A DNA stretch of 64,000 nt from Shinisaurus crocodilurus (taxonomy: Eukaryota; Chordata; Lepidosauria; Squamata; Shinisauridae), in NCBI GenBank assembly GCA_021292165.1, contig CM037877.1, positions 126,298,402-126,362,401 of the forward strand. The letters run 5' to 3'. This document shows, piece by piece, positions 31,943-43,710 of the stretch. The notes beneath the pieces are model-generated. The model was not told the DNA's origin. It did no database searches and worked only from the letters and a program-made list of their open reading frames with translations. The position numbers and the translations under genes are program-made. Position 1 is the first letter of the stretch. The number at the start of each line of letters is the position of its first letter.

Positions 31943-32079
31943 CAGGGCTCTCCAACCTTGGGTCCCCAGATGTTGCTGGACTACAGCTCCCAGCATACCC
32001 AGCCAGCATGGCTAATGGCAAGGGATTCTGGGAGCTATAGTCCAGCAACATCTGGGGGACCCAAGGTTGGAGAGCCCTG
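31943..32079. mobile_element. Palindromic hAT MITE with perfect 8-bp target duplication
   Basis: About 55-base inverted arms begin CAGGGCTCTCCAACCTTGGG. The flanks are perfect 8-bp duplications, ATCTAAAC at 31935-31942 and 32080-32087. The total is 137 bases. It lies 150 bases upstream of the exon 3 CSE. A sister copy (diverged) is at 45995-46096 and a degraded one near 23775. Confidence 0.93.
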
Positions 32080-32226
32080 ATCTAAACTGTTAACAAAACC
32101 GTTAAATATAAAGTTGAAGTATGGCTCCGAAACATTAGAAGAGTCTATAGATGAGGAGAAATTTTTGTAAAACACCCCCTCCCCCACCACCCTGCCTCCA
32201 GTCAAACCATCAGTGCTTCTGAATTT

Positions 32227-32245
32227 GGACACATGATGTCGCCCT
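32227..32245 (+). promoter_or_regulatory. CSE/CTCF-like promoter element of PCDHA exon 3
   Basis: GGACACATGATGTCGCCCT aligns with the other upstream elements. The final T of CGCT is C here. It lies about 225 bases before the ATG at 32468, and the match to the CTCF consensus is in the same forward orientation. Confidence 0.78.
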
Positions 32246-32467
32246 TGCCTACAAAATCCATTTGGGAAACCTAAGGGAATGTCTTGTCCCACCCCCAGCA
32301 AATCATTTGATGTCAGAGTCCAGGGGAAAAACACCAGATGTCATCAAACAATATAACGGGATGCAACCTTTTTATAGTGACAAAACAGATTCTAAAGCAG
32401 TTCTTATTAGCCAAAGGATGGATTCATAATATCAGGGAACACCATATTTTTTGCTTCATTTGACTCG

Positions 32468-34816
32468 ATGGAGAGAAGGTGGCTGCTGCAGCTGATTCTG
32501 CTCCACACAGCCTGGTTGGTAGGGAGTGGCCAGCTCCATTATTCTGTGCTGGAGGAATCCCAGCATGGCACGTTTGTGGGCCGCGTCACCCAGGATCTGG
32601 GTCTGGAGGTGGATGAGCTGGTGCCTCGGATGTTCCGGATGGTTTCCAAAGATCCTAGGGACTATTTTGAGGTAAATATACAGAATGGGATTTTGTTTGT
32701 GAATTCTCGGATAGACAGGGAAGAGCTGTGTGCCCAGAGTCCCATGTGTACCATTCATCTTGAGTTGGTTGCGGATAAACCTCTGAGGATCTTCCATGCA
32801 GAGGTTGAGATCAGGGACATAAATGACAATGTTCCCATTTTTCCGGGAAATGAACATCAACTGTTTATTTTAGAATCTAGGCTGCCGGGCTCCTATTTCC
32901 CACTAGAGGGGGCTTCAGATGCAGATATTGGTTCAAATGGTCTGCTAACCTACAACCTTAGTCCAAATGATTATTTTCAGCTACGCGAGGAAAAGCATGG
33001 TGGCCACAGAAAATCTTTAGCGCTAGTGCTACAAAATGCCCTAGACAGAGAAAAATCCCCTGTCCACCATTTATTACTTACTGCCACTGATGGGGGACAA
33101 CCAGAGCTAAGTGGCACAATGCAGCTGGAGATAACTGTACTGGATGCAAATGATAATGTCCCTGTGTTTAACCAGTCTGTGTATGAGGTGAATCTGCTAG
33201 AAAATATCACAGAGGGAACACCAGTCCTTACAGTAACTGCTTACGATTTGGATGAAGGACCTAATCAAGAAATATTGTATTATTTCAACAATATGGTGTC
33301 TGCCCATTTAAGACACACTTTCTCCATAGATTCAAGCACAGGAGAAATCAAAACAAAAGGAGAGATAGACTTTGAAGACATTAGCTTATTTGAATTACAA
33401 GTTGAAGCTGTTGATCAAGGATCATACTCTTTGGTTGGACACTGCAAAGTTCTGATCCAGGTTTTGGATGTGAATGACAATGCTCCGGAACTGTCGGTGA
33501 CATCTCTGTCTGTGCCAGTAATGGAAGACTCTCCGCTGGGGACAGTGGTGGCCCTGATCAGTGTCTCAGACAGGGATGGAGGCATCAATGCTCAAGTGAG
33601 CTGCACCCTATGGCCTCCTTGGCTCCCCTTCAAGCTGGTGTCCACATTCAAGAATTACTACTCGCTGGTGCTGACTGAGCCCCTGGATCGGGAGCAGGAA
33701 GCAGAATACAAACTGATAGTGACAGCCCAGGACCAAGGGGCTCCCTCATTGTCAGCCTCCAACAGCATTGTGGTGCCAATTGGTGATGTGAATGACAATG
33801 CACCTGCTTTTGCTCGACCCTCCTACACAGTCTTTGTGAAAGAGAACAACCCACCTGGTGCTCACATCTTCACGGTTTCTGCCTCAGACCCAGATGTGGC
33901 TGAAAATGCTCTGGTCAGCTACTGGATAGATGAGAAGCTCTGGCCCCTGTCAAGCTACATCTCTGTGCACTCAGAGAGTGGGAAGCTCTATGCTTTGCAG
34001 CCCTTGGACTATGAGGAGCTGAAGCTGCTGGAGTTCCAAGTGAGGGCAAAGGATGCTGGGATGCCCTCCTTGTGTGGCAACGTGACGGTGCAAGTCTTTG
34101 TGGTGGATGAGAATGACAACGCACCTGCAATGTCCAGGGAAGCAGAGGCCCCCATCTTGCTGGTAGTCCCTGTGCCTGCTGGGTATATGTTGGGCAAAAT
34201 CCATGCCATGGATGCTGACTCTGGCTACAATGCATGGCTGTGCTATGAACTTCATGAAGGAAGTAGTAGCTCCTGGAGAGTGGGGCTTTACAGTGGTGAG
34301 ATTAGCACTACACATGCCCTGGATGAGGCAGATGGTATAGGCAATAGCGTGACTCTGTGGGTGCTGGTGAAGGACCACGGCAAGCCTGTGCTGTCAGCCA
34401 CAGCCACACTGAGTATATCTCTGGTAGCAAGCACCCAGGCTATTCAGGTTGATGCCCACGTTCTCCGGATGGGAGGGAACCCAACAGCTCTGGTGGACAG
34501 TACAAATATCTATCTGATCATGGCCATCTGCTCAGTGTCCAGCTTGTTCCTTCTGGTAATCGTTGTTTATGTGACCCTGAGGTGCCATTCTCAGCTCAAG
34601 GATGTAATGCATGGCCCTGGCACAGCCACACTAGTGTGTGCCAGCGAAGTGGGCAGCTGGTCATACTCACAGCGCCATAGCCGCAATTTGGGATGCATGG
34701 CTGGGGAAGCTGGTATCAAGAGTGATCTCATGGTTTTCAGTCCCAATATTCCTGTCTTTGCTATGAATGCAGAGGCAGCAAATGCAAAGGAACTTGTTTC
34801 AAATTCATCTGGAGAG
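32468..34816 (+). CDS. PCDHA: Protocadherin alpha variable exon 3 (783 codons to splice donor)
   Basis: This is a PCDHA variable exon with a short signal peptide (about 20 residues, MERRWLLQLILLHTAWLVGSG). EC1 starts QLHYSVLEESQHG, with Leu in place of the usual Pro. The CX5C loop is CAQSPMC. The linkers are DINDN, DANDN, DVNDN, DVNDN and DENDN, so all five Ca-binding linkers are canonical apart from A in the second. The transmembrane segment is near residues 680-705, followed by [19 protein letters not shown]. The exon ends in phase 0 at GAG|GTAAGT (34817); the frame beyond stops at 34837. The ATG used is the only one upstream that yields a signal peptide. EC5 is one residue longer than in exons 1 and 2 (DEKLWPLSS against DELWPLSS) and is nearly identical to exon 4. 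Confidence 0.96.
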
Positions 34817-35029
34817 GTAAGTCAGGTGGAGCCTTAAGATCATTGTAATGGTCACTTTTGTATTCTTTTCTAATTTGAATATATTTAATTGGAGTACTGG
34901 GCAGCTATTACACACCATGTGGCTTGATAACTGTACACATTTTTATGTTTAATTTTTCACTTAATTTAATTTCTTGCATACCTTCCCGTCCAGCTTTGCT
35001 TAAAAATCTCGATGAAGTATTGCATGCTG

Positions 35030-35470
35030 ATGTAGTTTTGGGGGAAAGAGTATAGGAAACTGGGGCAGATGTTGGAGCCCTGAGCCCTGCTGATTGGCTG
35101 AGAGAGGGAGAAGGAGGGGGTGAAGCCTGTGATATAAACAGTGGGCGGTGCTGCTTAGGAGAGAGAGTCTCAGATGGCTGTCTGAGGAGAGGGGGGGAGA
35201 GAGAAGGAGAGAGGGTTTTTTTGAGAGCTGTGGAAGTGATCTGAGTGGAGTTGGAAGCTGGAGTCTGGTCTGAGAGAGATTGAGAGAGAGAGAAAGGGAG
35301 GGCGGGAGGGAAGGAGTCTTCAGCATTTAGAATCCAATAACATCCATTTCCCTACCCTTAATTGTAGTTAAATAAACATTTCATTTTTAAAACTTAAAAG
35401 GTGTGGTCTGGATTGGTTACCTTTACCTAAACAAACCATTTAAAATAGTTTGTCATATAATTAGTTCATT
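35030..35470 (+). mobile_element. LTR-like segment after exon 3
   Basis: A purine-rich (GAGA) stretch at 35150-35310 is preceded by GATATAAACAG (35131) and followed by TTAAATAAACATTTC (AATAAA at 35371). A TATA-like box about 240 bases before a polyadenylation signal is the R/U3 arrangement of an LTR in + orientation. The ends and a target duplication were not found. It could instead be an unrelated repeat. Confidence 0.35.
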
Positions 35471-35479
35471 TCATAGAAG

Positions 35480-38225
35480 GGAGGGTGGCAATATAACAGA
35501 TTACTCGCAGATTAAAATATGGTATTGAAGTTAGAATGAGAATGTTTGCCCCTGGTAGTGGGAAATCAGTGCTGGCAGTACTACAGTTTATCTAACGGGG
35601 TCTCTTGAATAAGACAATACTTTTAAAATTATCTTCCATATATTCTACTTTTTGTCTATATTTTTCACTTTAGCACCTTCCAAATATACCTTCAAAATGT
35701 CAGATGAATTGCTGTAACTTTTGGGTTGCAAATTATCCATTAATTTCTTAAAAGCAAGACAGTAAATTGATTAAGGCCCCAGTCCTGAACATGTTTGAAG
35801 AAAGTGGGAGTTACTTCCAAGTAAACATTCAAAAGATCCAACTGTAAATAACTTTAGTCAGTTAGAACTAGAAAGTTATTTTAAGAAGGGATAATAGAAA
35901 ACTGTTGTTGCTACTGCAAATGTTACTATTGCATGTTTTTGTGATGATCTTCTCCTGTCGATATATTTTCATGACGTCCTGTTCTTAATTATTTATCACA
36001 TTTTTATCTACTTATCACATTTTTGTATCCACATTTTATTTTCCTTCAAGGAGTTCAAAATGTCAAACATGAGATTATCTCATTTTATCCTTACCCCCGT
36101 GATGTATATTATGCAGAAATAATGAGTTGGCAAAGGCCACCCTGTGCAACGTGTGGCCAATTGGAGATCTGAGACAGAATCCATTTCTTTGATTCTTGTT
36201 GTTATGTCATCATCACAGTCCATCTGAATTGGCACTGAGGCCAATTTTTCTCAAATTTGGCTTGATTCTGTCCCATAGTTTTTTTAATGAAAATATATTT
36301 TATTCATAAGGACTCATTAGTAATACAGGATACCAACTGGGTTGGGTTTGTGGCAGCAGAGGAGATTGGGAGAGAGTGGGGGTGAGGTCTGACAGGTGGA
36401 CACAGTGTGGAGGTGGAATTTGACTATAATAAAGCTGCGAGTTCGAATCACAGGTGGTGGTGAGCGGTGAGGGGCGTTACAGGTGCAACTGTGACATTCA
36501 TGTGTTTCAAACTGGTTGTTTGGTTTCAAATTAGCATCACTGTGGAAATGTGAGCTGTAGTCACATTTCAGTTGGTATCCTGTGTTAATTTACCTGTGGA
36601 AGCTGTTACGTTGTGCTGTGCGCCCGTCGGTGCCATTTTTGCATGTCATCCACAGGTGCCTGGCTTGCCATGGGTTGTCTTGTTGTGCAGACCCAATTTA
36701 TCAAAGGGAAAGGAACTCCTTGTTCTCAAAAAGTTCTCTTACACTGCAATCCTCTATATCTCTACTCAGAGGTAGGCTCCATTGAGTTCAATAGGACTTA
36801 CTTCCAGGTAAAGATGTATAGGATTGCAACCTAATGCTCACTTACTCAGGAGTAAGGCTGATTGAACTCACTGGAGTTTACTTCTGAGCTTACTTCATAT
36901 ATAGGATTGCATTGTTAATATTATTTAAGAATAAATAATTCCCCACATCTTTAAGCATTCTATGAGCAAAAAATGAATGATACATATTTCTCTAGATAGA
37001 ACTGCTTCACTCTCTGAATGCGAGACTTCATGAGTTGAAATGCACTGAATTTCAACTTTTGATTTGTTGCCCTTGCTTTGGGGTGTATGCGAGTAAGACT
37101 GAACTATCATTATAGAACATGTATCAATATGGAGCATTATGGAGCTAAATTATGCTGCCTTTTGGATACAGAGGAGTCTTCATGTGTAAATTGTATCTAA
37201 CTGCACTTTATTTTTTGGATTGTGTTCTTGCATTATTACAATATACATTATTTTTTTCAGTCTTTCCATGGTGTTGGGTTGTTGTTGGGTTGTTGGTTGT
37301 TGAAAAACCCTTTGGTGGTTTTTCTGTTCCTTTTGCAATCCCCTTCCTCCCCATCCCCCCCTTTTTTAAAAAAATGTATCCCTTGCATGCATCACCTGGA
37401 GCTCAAGGTCTGTAAGCATCCCTTTCATTGAACCTGGTCTCTGCTCCCATCATGTTTCTTTCTGGTTTGCATAGGTTGGTTTTTTTTCTGGGTAAATGAT
37501 TCTGCTTACAGTGAGTTAGAATAGGAAGGTGTTTTACTGCTTTCAGTTCTCTGCTTCCATTAGCCTAACACTAATGGAAAATTGAGAGAAGGAAATTATT
37601 ATAAAGAAAATAGAAAAATATTATATGGAATGCCATTGTTTCAGATACTTCCATTGACACTATACTTTCCACAGGGAAAACACATGTTGATGAAATATAA
37701 TTAAATATTAGATACAGCTGAAAATTCAGGTCACATTTAGATTTGTTAAAGGAATTAGGATTTCAAGATAGAAAGATGATAATGAAGAGAGGATTTATAA
37801 AGTTCCATCACAGGGTATGGCATTTTACAAAGTACAAGGGGACAGGTCACAGTGTAAAATTCAAAACACAGAGGAAACAATATTTGATGGAGCAAAATGA
37901 AACTCACTGAGTGCAAGCCATATGTGTGTTGACCATATGTAGAAAGGATATCTTGCAATGTCCATTCTCATACTTAAGTCACTATGTACTCTATCTAGAC
38001 TGCAGATTTTGTTTTTAGGTTTTTAAAAGAAAATTATTAACATGATATATTTAAGACATTTAGGGTAACCTTTGAAGGAACAATATTAGAATATAATATT
38101 ACCAAACTGCATATGAATTCTAGAATGCAATTAATTAATAATAGAAATAAAAACTATTTCTTTAATAATAGTGAAAATAAAAAAATTAAGAGGAAGGTAA
38201 AATCTGAATGCCTTTTGTACCAATT
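35480..38225. other. Long AT-rich spacer; diverged MITE at 36745-36912
   Basis: No gene is seen. A MIR-like trace (TTATCCTTACCCCCGTGATG, GCAAAGGCCACCCTGTG) lies near 36080-36160. 36745-36912 begins TGCAATCCTCTATATC and ends ATATATAGGATTGCA, with two AGTTCAATAGGACTTACTTCC-type blocks. It is a long copy of the TGCAATCCTAT palindromic family. The remainder is unrecognised. Confidence 0.5.
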
Positions 38226-38244
38226 GTCACAAGATGTTCGCTGC
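38226..38244 (+). promoter_or_regulatory. CSE/CTCF-like promoter element of PCDHA exon 4 (one base longer)
   Basis: GTCACAAGATGTTCGCTGCC matches the other elements, except that GATG-TCGCT has become GATGTTCGCT, an extra T in the core. It is about 172 bases before the ATG at 38414, the shortest distance of the five. The insertion could weaken CTCF binding, which is inference. Confidence 0.72.
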
Positions 38245-38413
38245 CCACTGAAAATCAAAATGCTTGTTTGATGCGAAGATCCAACCCCCCTCCCAGCTAT
38301 ACAGGAAGAAGAGAATGTGAGAGGGACAAGATGGATACAGCAGCATAACAATTGGCTGTTTCCCAGCATTTAATGCCAACACTAGGGAGTGGATTTTCTT
38401 TTCAAAACCAGGA

Positions 38414-40798
38414 ATGACATTTTCCCTAGTTATGGTTGTTTTGCTCCAATGCTGCAGAGTGAGAAGGCGGCTGCTGCAGCTTTTTTTCCTCAGTATGGCT
38501 TGCGAGGTGGGGAATGGCCAGCTCCATTATTCCGTGCCTGAGGAATCCCAGCATGGCACCTTTGTAGGCCGCATCGCTCAGGATCTGGGACTGGAAGTGG
38601 ATGAACTGGTGCCTCGGATGTTCCGGATGGAGTCCCAAAGCCATGGGGATTATTTAGAGGTAAATGTTCAGAATGGAATTTTGTTTGTTAATTCCTGGAT
38701 AGACAGGGAAGCTCTGTGTGCCAAGAACCCTTTGTGTACCATTCACCTGGAGGTGATTGTAGATAAACCTCTGAGGGTCTTTCATGTAGAGGTGGAGATC
38801 AAGGACATAAATGACAATATTCCTACATTCCCTCAAAAGGAACAAAATGTCTTTGTTTCAGAAATTAGAATGCCTGGATCATTTTTCCCACTGGAGGGAG
38901 CTTCTGATGCAGATATTGGTCCAAACTCTCACCTCACCTATATCCTCAGCCCCAATGAATACTTTACTCTAGATGTTCAGAGGAAACATGATGAAAGTCA
39001 ATCATTAGGACTTCTTTTAAAGAACTATTTAGACAGAGAGGTCAAAGCTATGCATCGTTTGCTGCTCACAGCCATAGATGCGGGGAAACCAGAGCTCAGT
39101 GGCACGGCACAGCTGGTGATTTCTGTGCTTGACGAAAATGACAATGCACCTGCCTTTAATCAATCAGTTTATACAGTCCAAATGACAGAGGATGTTCTAA
39201 GTGGGACATTAGTGATTAAGTTAAATGCCACGGATTTAGATGAGGGAATCAATAAGGATGTTACATATTCATTTCAGAACCATGTGCCTGTTAAATTAAA
39301 AAATATATTTACCTTGGATTCAGTTAATGGTGAAGTAAGAACAAAAGAAAAATTAGATTTTGAGGAAAATCACCAGTATGAGATTCAAGTACAAGCTAGT
39401 GATAAAGGGAGCAATCCAATGACAGGATATTGTAGCATTGTCATCGAAGTGCTAGATGTCAATGACAATGCCCCCGAGATGTCGTTAAAGTCTCTGTCAG
39501 TGCCAGTGCTAGAGGACTCCCTTCCCGGGATGGTGGTGGCCCTGATCAGTGTGTCAGATCGGGACTCAGGGGCCAATGGGCAAATAAGCTGCTCCCTGCA
39601 CCCCCCTGGGCTTCCTTTCAAGCTGGTGTCCACTTTCAAGAATTACTACTCTCTGGTAGTGGCTGAGCCCCTGGATCGGGAGCAGGTGGCTGAATACAGA
39701 CTGGTTATGAGAGCCCAGGACCAAGGGGCACCATCCCTGTCAGTGACCAGCAGCCTGATGGTACCCATTGGTGATGTGAATGACAATACACCTGCCTTTG
39801 GCCAGCCCACCTACACAGTCTTTGTGAAGGAGAACAACCCACCTGGTGCTCACATTTTCACAGTTTCTGCCTCAGATCCAGATGTGGCTGAAAATGCTCT
39901 GGTCAGCTACTGGATAGACGAGAAGCTCTGGCCCCTGTCAAGCTACATCTCAGTGCACTCAGAGACTGGGAAGCTCTATGCCTTGCAGCCCTTGGACTAT
40001 GAGGAGCTGAAGCTGCTGGAGTTCCAAGTGAGGGCAAAGGATGCTGGGATGCCCTCCTTGTGTGGCAACGTGACGGTGCAAGTCTTTGTGGTGGATGAGA
40101 ATGACAATCCACCTGCAGTGTCTGGACTGGCTCAGGAAACTCCTGTTCTGCTAGTGGTTCCTGTGATGGCTGGGCATGTAGTGGGCAAGATCCGTGCCCT
40201 GGATGCTGATTCAGGCTACAATGCATGGCTGCGCTATGAAATGCATGAGGGGACCAGTGGTCCTTGGCGAGTGGGGCTTTACAGTGGTGAGGTCAGCACC
40301 ACACGTGTCCTTGATGAAGGAGATGTTAGTGGTAGCAGCCAGAATCTGCTGGTGCTGGTGAAGGACCATGGGAAACCAATGTTGTCGGCCACTGCTACAC
40401 TGAGTGTGTCACTGGTGGCAAGCACCCAGCTCATCCACAGTGATGTTCACCTTCCTAGGATGGGAGGGAGCCCCAAGCCCTTTGTGGACAATGTTAACAT
40501 ATACTTGATCATTGCCATCTGCTCTGTGTCCAGCTTGTTTTTGCTTGCTATCATAGTATTCATTGCTCTGCGATGCCAGTCCCAGGCAAAGGATGCCATG
40601 GTGTATGGTCCTGGCACAGCCACACTGGTATGTGCCAGTGAAGTAGGAAGCTGGTCATATTCAAATCGCCACAGCCACGTCTTGGCGGGAATGAGTGGTG
40701 AAGCTGGCATCAAGAGTGATCTCATGGTCTTCAGTCCCAATATTCCTCCTCCAGGCAGTGAAAAACACGGACAAATACTTAGTGATTCATCGGTACAG
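38414..40798 (+). CDS. PCDHA: Protocadherin alpha variable exon 4 (795 codons to splice donor)
   Basis: This is a PCDHA variable exon. The first ATG gives a long signal region (about 34 residues, with two hydrophobic runs: LVMVVLLQCC and LLQLFFLSMACEV). A start at Met 7 is possible. EC1 begins [13 protein letters not shown]; the CX5C loop is CAKNPLC. The usual NSRIDRE reads NSWIDRE. The linkers are DINDN, DENDN, DVNDN, DVNDN and DENDN. The transmembrane helix lies near residues 692-716, then [19 protein letters not shown]. The cytoplasmic end (PPPGSEKHGQILSDSSVQ) is distinct. The exon stops in phase 0 at CAG|GTGAGT (40799). EC5 is close to exon 3, including the extra Lys (DEKLWPLSS). A 66-base exon-like segment follows 976 bases downstream. 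Confidence 0.96.
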
Positions 40799-40961
40799 GT
40801 GAGTCATACATTTTAAAGAACATTTGGGCATTTTTTAAAATCATACATAATTGTAGTAATTGTAAATTCAATCTCCATCACTACTGAGAATTATTGTTGT
40901 GATGTTAGTGAGGCAAGGACTTTCCAATTGCCTCCTGTCTGCAGTCTTTAGGTCTTTAGGG

Positions 40962-41076
40962 AACAATGTTATGCACATTTAGACAGAAAAATGTCCTAAA
41001 ACTCCCAGCATGCCCCAGCCACATATGTTGGGAGTTGCAGGACCTTTTTCTGTCTAAACGTACATAGGGTTATGCC
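40962..41076. mobile_element. Palindromic MITE (ACATTTAGACAGAAAAA arms)
   Basis: The left arm ATGCACATTTAGACAGAAAA pairs with the right arm TTTTTCTGTCTAAACGTACAT. The centre includes AACTCCCAGCATGCCCCAGCC. It shares arm sequence with 20051-20141 and is a more diverged member of that family. Confidence 0.7.
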
Positions 41077-41089
41077 CTTAATATACAGT

Positions 41090-41480
41090 AGTTATTTAAA
41101 ACATTTCTATACCACCCTTCACTTTAAAACTCCTAAGGCAGTGCATAGATGTAAAAAAAAAGAAAAGGAAAGGAAAGGAAAAAGGAAGAGCATATAAATA
41201 ACCACAAGAAAACAATAAACAGTAGCAGCAAGCAACCAATAAAAAATAGCAAACTGAAAAACAATTAAAGACAACAGATTAAAACTAGCTATATAACATG
41301 TTGGAAGGCCTAGGGAAATAAAGAGTCCTTTTCATGGCAGCAGAAAGAAAGTGATCTTGGCATTAGGTGGGCTCCCTGGAGAGAATGTTCCACAGGAGAG
41401 GTACCACCACTAGAAAGGCTGGTCACAACCTGGCTCACTTCTGAATGCAGAGGGACCTGAAGGAGGGCCTCCCATGAAGA
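41090..41480 (-). repeat. Diverged LINE-type 3' repeat
   Basis: TTTCTATACCACCCTTCAC, followed by A-rich sequence (AACAATAAACAG, AATTAAAGACAACAG) and a block GGCTCCCTGGAGAGAATGTTCCACAGGAG, resembles the 3' region of an old squamate LINE. The same layout recurs at 54600-55060, ending with AGGCAGGTAGTTCCACAAACTAGG. The family is not named. Confidence 0.4.
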
Positions 41481-41774
41481 TTGTAATGTTTGGGCAGACT
41501 CATCTGGGAGAAGGTGGCATGTACAGCAAAATGCCGAAGGTTATCCTCATCCATTCTTGCCATGACTGGCTTTCTTTTTTCAGATAAATAAATCTGGCTC
41601 TGCAATAAGTACATAAATGTTATTTTACCATCATTTTGTTGTATATATATTGGGCACTTTGTTTTCAAGGTATTTCCTATTTGGAGAGTTCGGACAGTGA
41701 AGAACTTTAAATAAATGCATTCAGTAATTCAGCTTGCCTATTTTATATAGTCATGCTTTTCTTCTTGTAACTAG

Positions 41775-41840
41775 GGCCCCGAGATAGGGATGCATTGGCC
41801 AGCTACTTCAAATCCATCCATTAAGTTCAGTGGTGACCAG
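41775..41840 (+). other. Candidate 66-base phase-0 exon (22 codons)
   Basis: The segment starts right after a pyrimidine-rich tract, CTTTTCTTCTTGTAACTAG, and ends at CAG|GTGAGC. It is 66 bases, open in the frame compatible with the phase-0 donor of PCDHA exon 4, and reads GPEIGMHW, then PATSNPSIKFSGDQ. It would add 22 residues if spliced between exon 4 and the constant exons. It does not resemble the mammalian alpha constant region (which starts PRQPNPDW). No transcript evidence is available, so chance remains possible. Confidence 0.3.
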
Positions 41841-42675
41841 GTGAGCATCTCATGCACATCTGTATCCAGATGCATATCTACATCAGCTGAGCTTGCAAAT
41901 CTCCTTTTCTAGTTTGGGGTACTGAGATTTAGCCTAGATTTGTCAGAATATACTATTTAATTATAAACATTCTGATTTAACTACTGTGTGTGGATAGTCA
42001 TGGAAAATATTACCTGGACTGTGAAATGCAATATGAATGTGGAAGCCATTACATTCATTCAGTTATTCTTTACTGAGGGCTGCTAGGCATGATCAACAGT
42101 TCTGTGTGGTAAAGCTGAGCTATACCACTTCAGACTGCAGACAGGAGGCAAACTAACAAACACCCCACTTCAAGGAAGCTGGACATACACAGCCAGCATT
42201 TAAGGGAGAAGGTTTCTAGCCTAGGCCTTCCCCTGACATTCTGAATGTGTTTTATACATGAGGAAGCATTCACACATTTGAGAAAAAACCCCCCCCCCCA
42301 TTTTAAGTGGTACAGCCCAACAACAAATCCTTCATGTGAGGCTTCTTAACATGTCTTTTGTGTTAGTCATGTTTTCCTTTATCAATGTTCATACTTTCAA
42401 TTATATCTGTCAGTAACTGTTGGTGTCCTGCAGCCAGGGATGGGGTTTTGTTGGGTGGCAAAGGGGAGTGGGGAAGGTGTCCTTTTCTGGGCTCACTGCA
42501 CAGAGAGAGAATAAGAGGGCAGGTAGAAGCAGCCAAGCAAATGGGTGAGTTGCCAAGGGAGGCTGATGACTCCTGTGTCAATGGGGCTCACCACTTCCTC
42601 TGCTGGTTGTGGTAGCAAGCACAAACAGTAGTCACTACCTCTGCCTGTCCTCTCCCTCTGTGCAACGACCAGGAA
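41841..42675. other. Spacer, no gene seen
   Basis: Short frames only. There is a poly-C run of ten at about 42290. No element ends were found. Confidence 0.45.
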
Positions 42676-42679
42676 GGAG

Positions 42680-43710
42680 TGTTACGACAGATAATTTTGG
42701 GCATTAGATTCCCTCATAGAAGAGAGACTAACCCTATCCTCTCACGAAAGGTTTGAGATATTTGGCTGGGGTAAAGACACACGCAGCTGGGTGAAGTGCA
42801 CACTTTGCTGTTTAGACTAAACACAGATGCACACACATTGACATCAGAAACAAAAGAGTTGTTTATTAAAGATGAAATATAGAGCAGGTACAGCATCTTA
42901 CTCTTGGTGATATAATAAACACAATGGTTTCAGGCAGCAAAATACCCTACGCGATGGTTCAATGCACTCTTTCTTGGAGAGGAAAGAGTCCCTGTTTGCC
43001 ATAACGGGCTAGATAGAAAGGGAGTGTAAGAAAGGCTTCCATCTAAAAGGATAACTAGAGAAAGAAGTTCCGGCTACTACCTTGCCCATTGGTGGTTCCC
43101 TGCAGTGGATTCCCCAATGGTAGTCTCCTGGAGGCAGGAAGTGAGCAAAAGTCTTAGGATGACTCTCTCAACTCTCTCCCGGACACACCCTCCCATTACT
43201 CAAACCACAGTTCTTAGACTTATACCTTTCCCTGAATCTCTGGCTACAGGAGAGGCAAGGGTCTCTTTTGTTCTCCTGATGGTCTTAATCGCTGCTGATC
43301 ACCCTGTTCTTTGTGTGCCTATGGTCCTTGATGGGTGTCATAGGAAAACCTTTTGTGGGCTCTCCTTACTTGATGAGCTTAAGTCTCTGGTTGAATCTTC
43401 CTATTAGGGGGAAGCCATCCTCTTGCAGGGCTTATTCTAAGGCTCTTTTCAGGAAAGTCTCTCCTGTGCCTGGAGGCCATGCATGCATGTTAATCTGACC
43501 ATTGCAAGACTCTCGGCCACTGCCTATTCATTCATCAGGCTCTCAATCACTCTCCATTCAAACCTTCATTTGCATCCTGTGCACCAGGTGGCTGGGGCTG
43601 TTCGTTCCTCCTGAACCCAAGCTTACCCAGGCTCTTGTTGGGGCCTGCTGTGGCCTTCCCTGTGAGCCATAGTCACAATCAGATGATTATAACTATATCC
43701 ACTCATAACA
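42680..43710 (-). mobile_element. Solo LTR with 4-bp target duplication
   Basis: The ends are short inverted repeats, TGTTACGA on the left and TCATAACA on the right (minus strand TGTTATGA...TCGTAACA). They are flanked by GGAG at 42676-42679 and 43711-43714. A minus-strand AATAAA lies near 42862 (TTTATTAAAG on the + strand). Length 1031 bases, TG...CA ends and a 4-bp duplication fit a retroviral or Gypsy-type solo LTR. There are no gag, pol or env sequences. Part of it recurs at 29562-29745. Confidence 0.75.
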
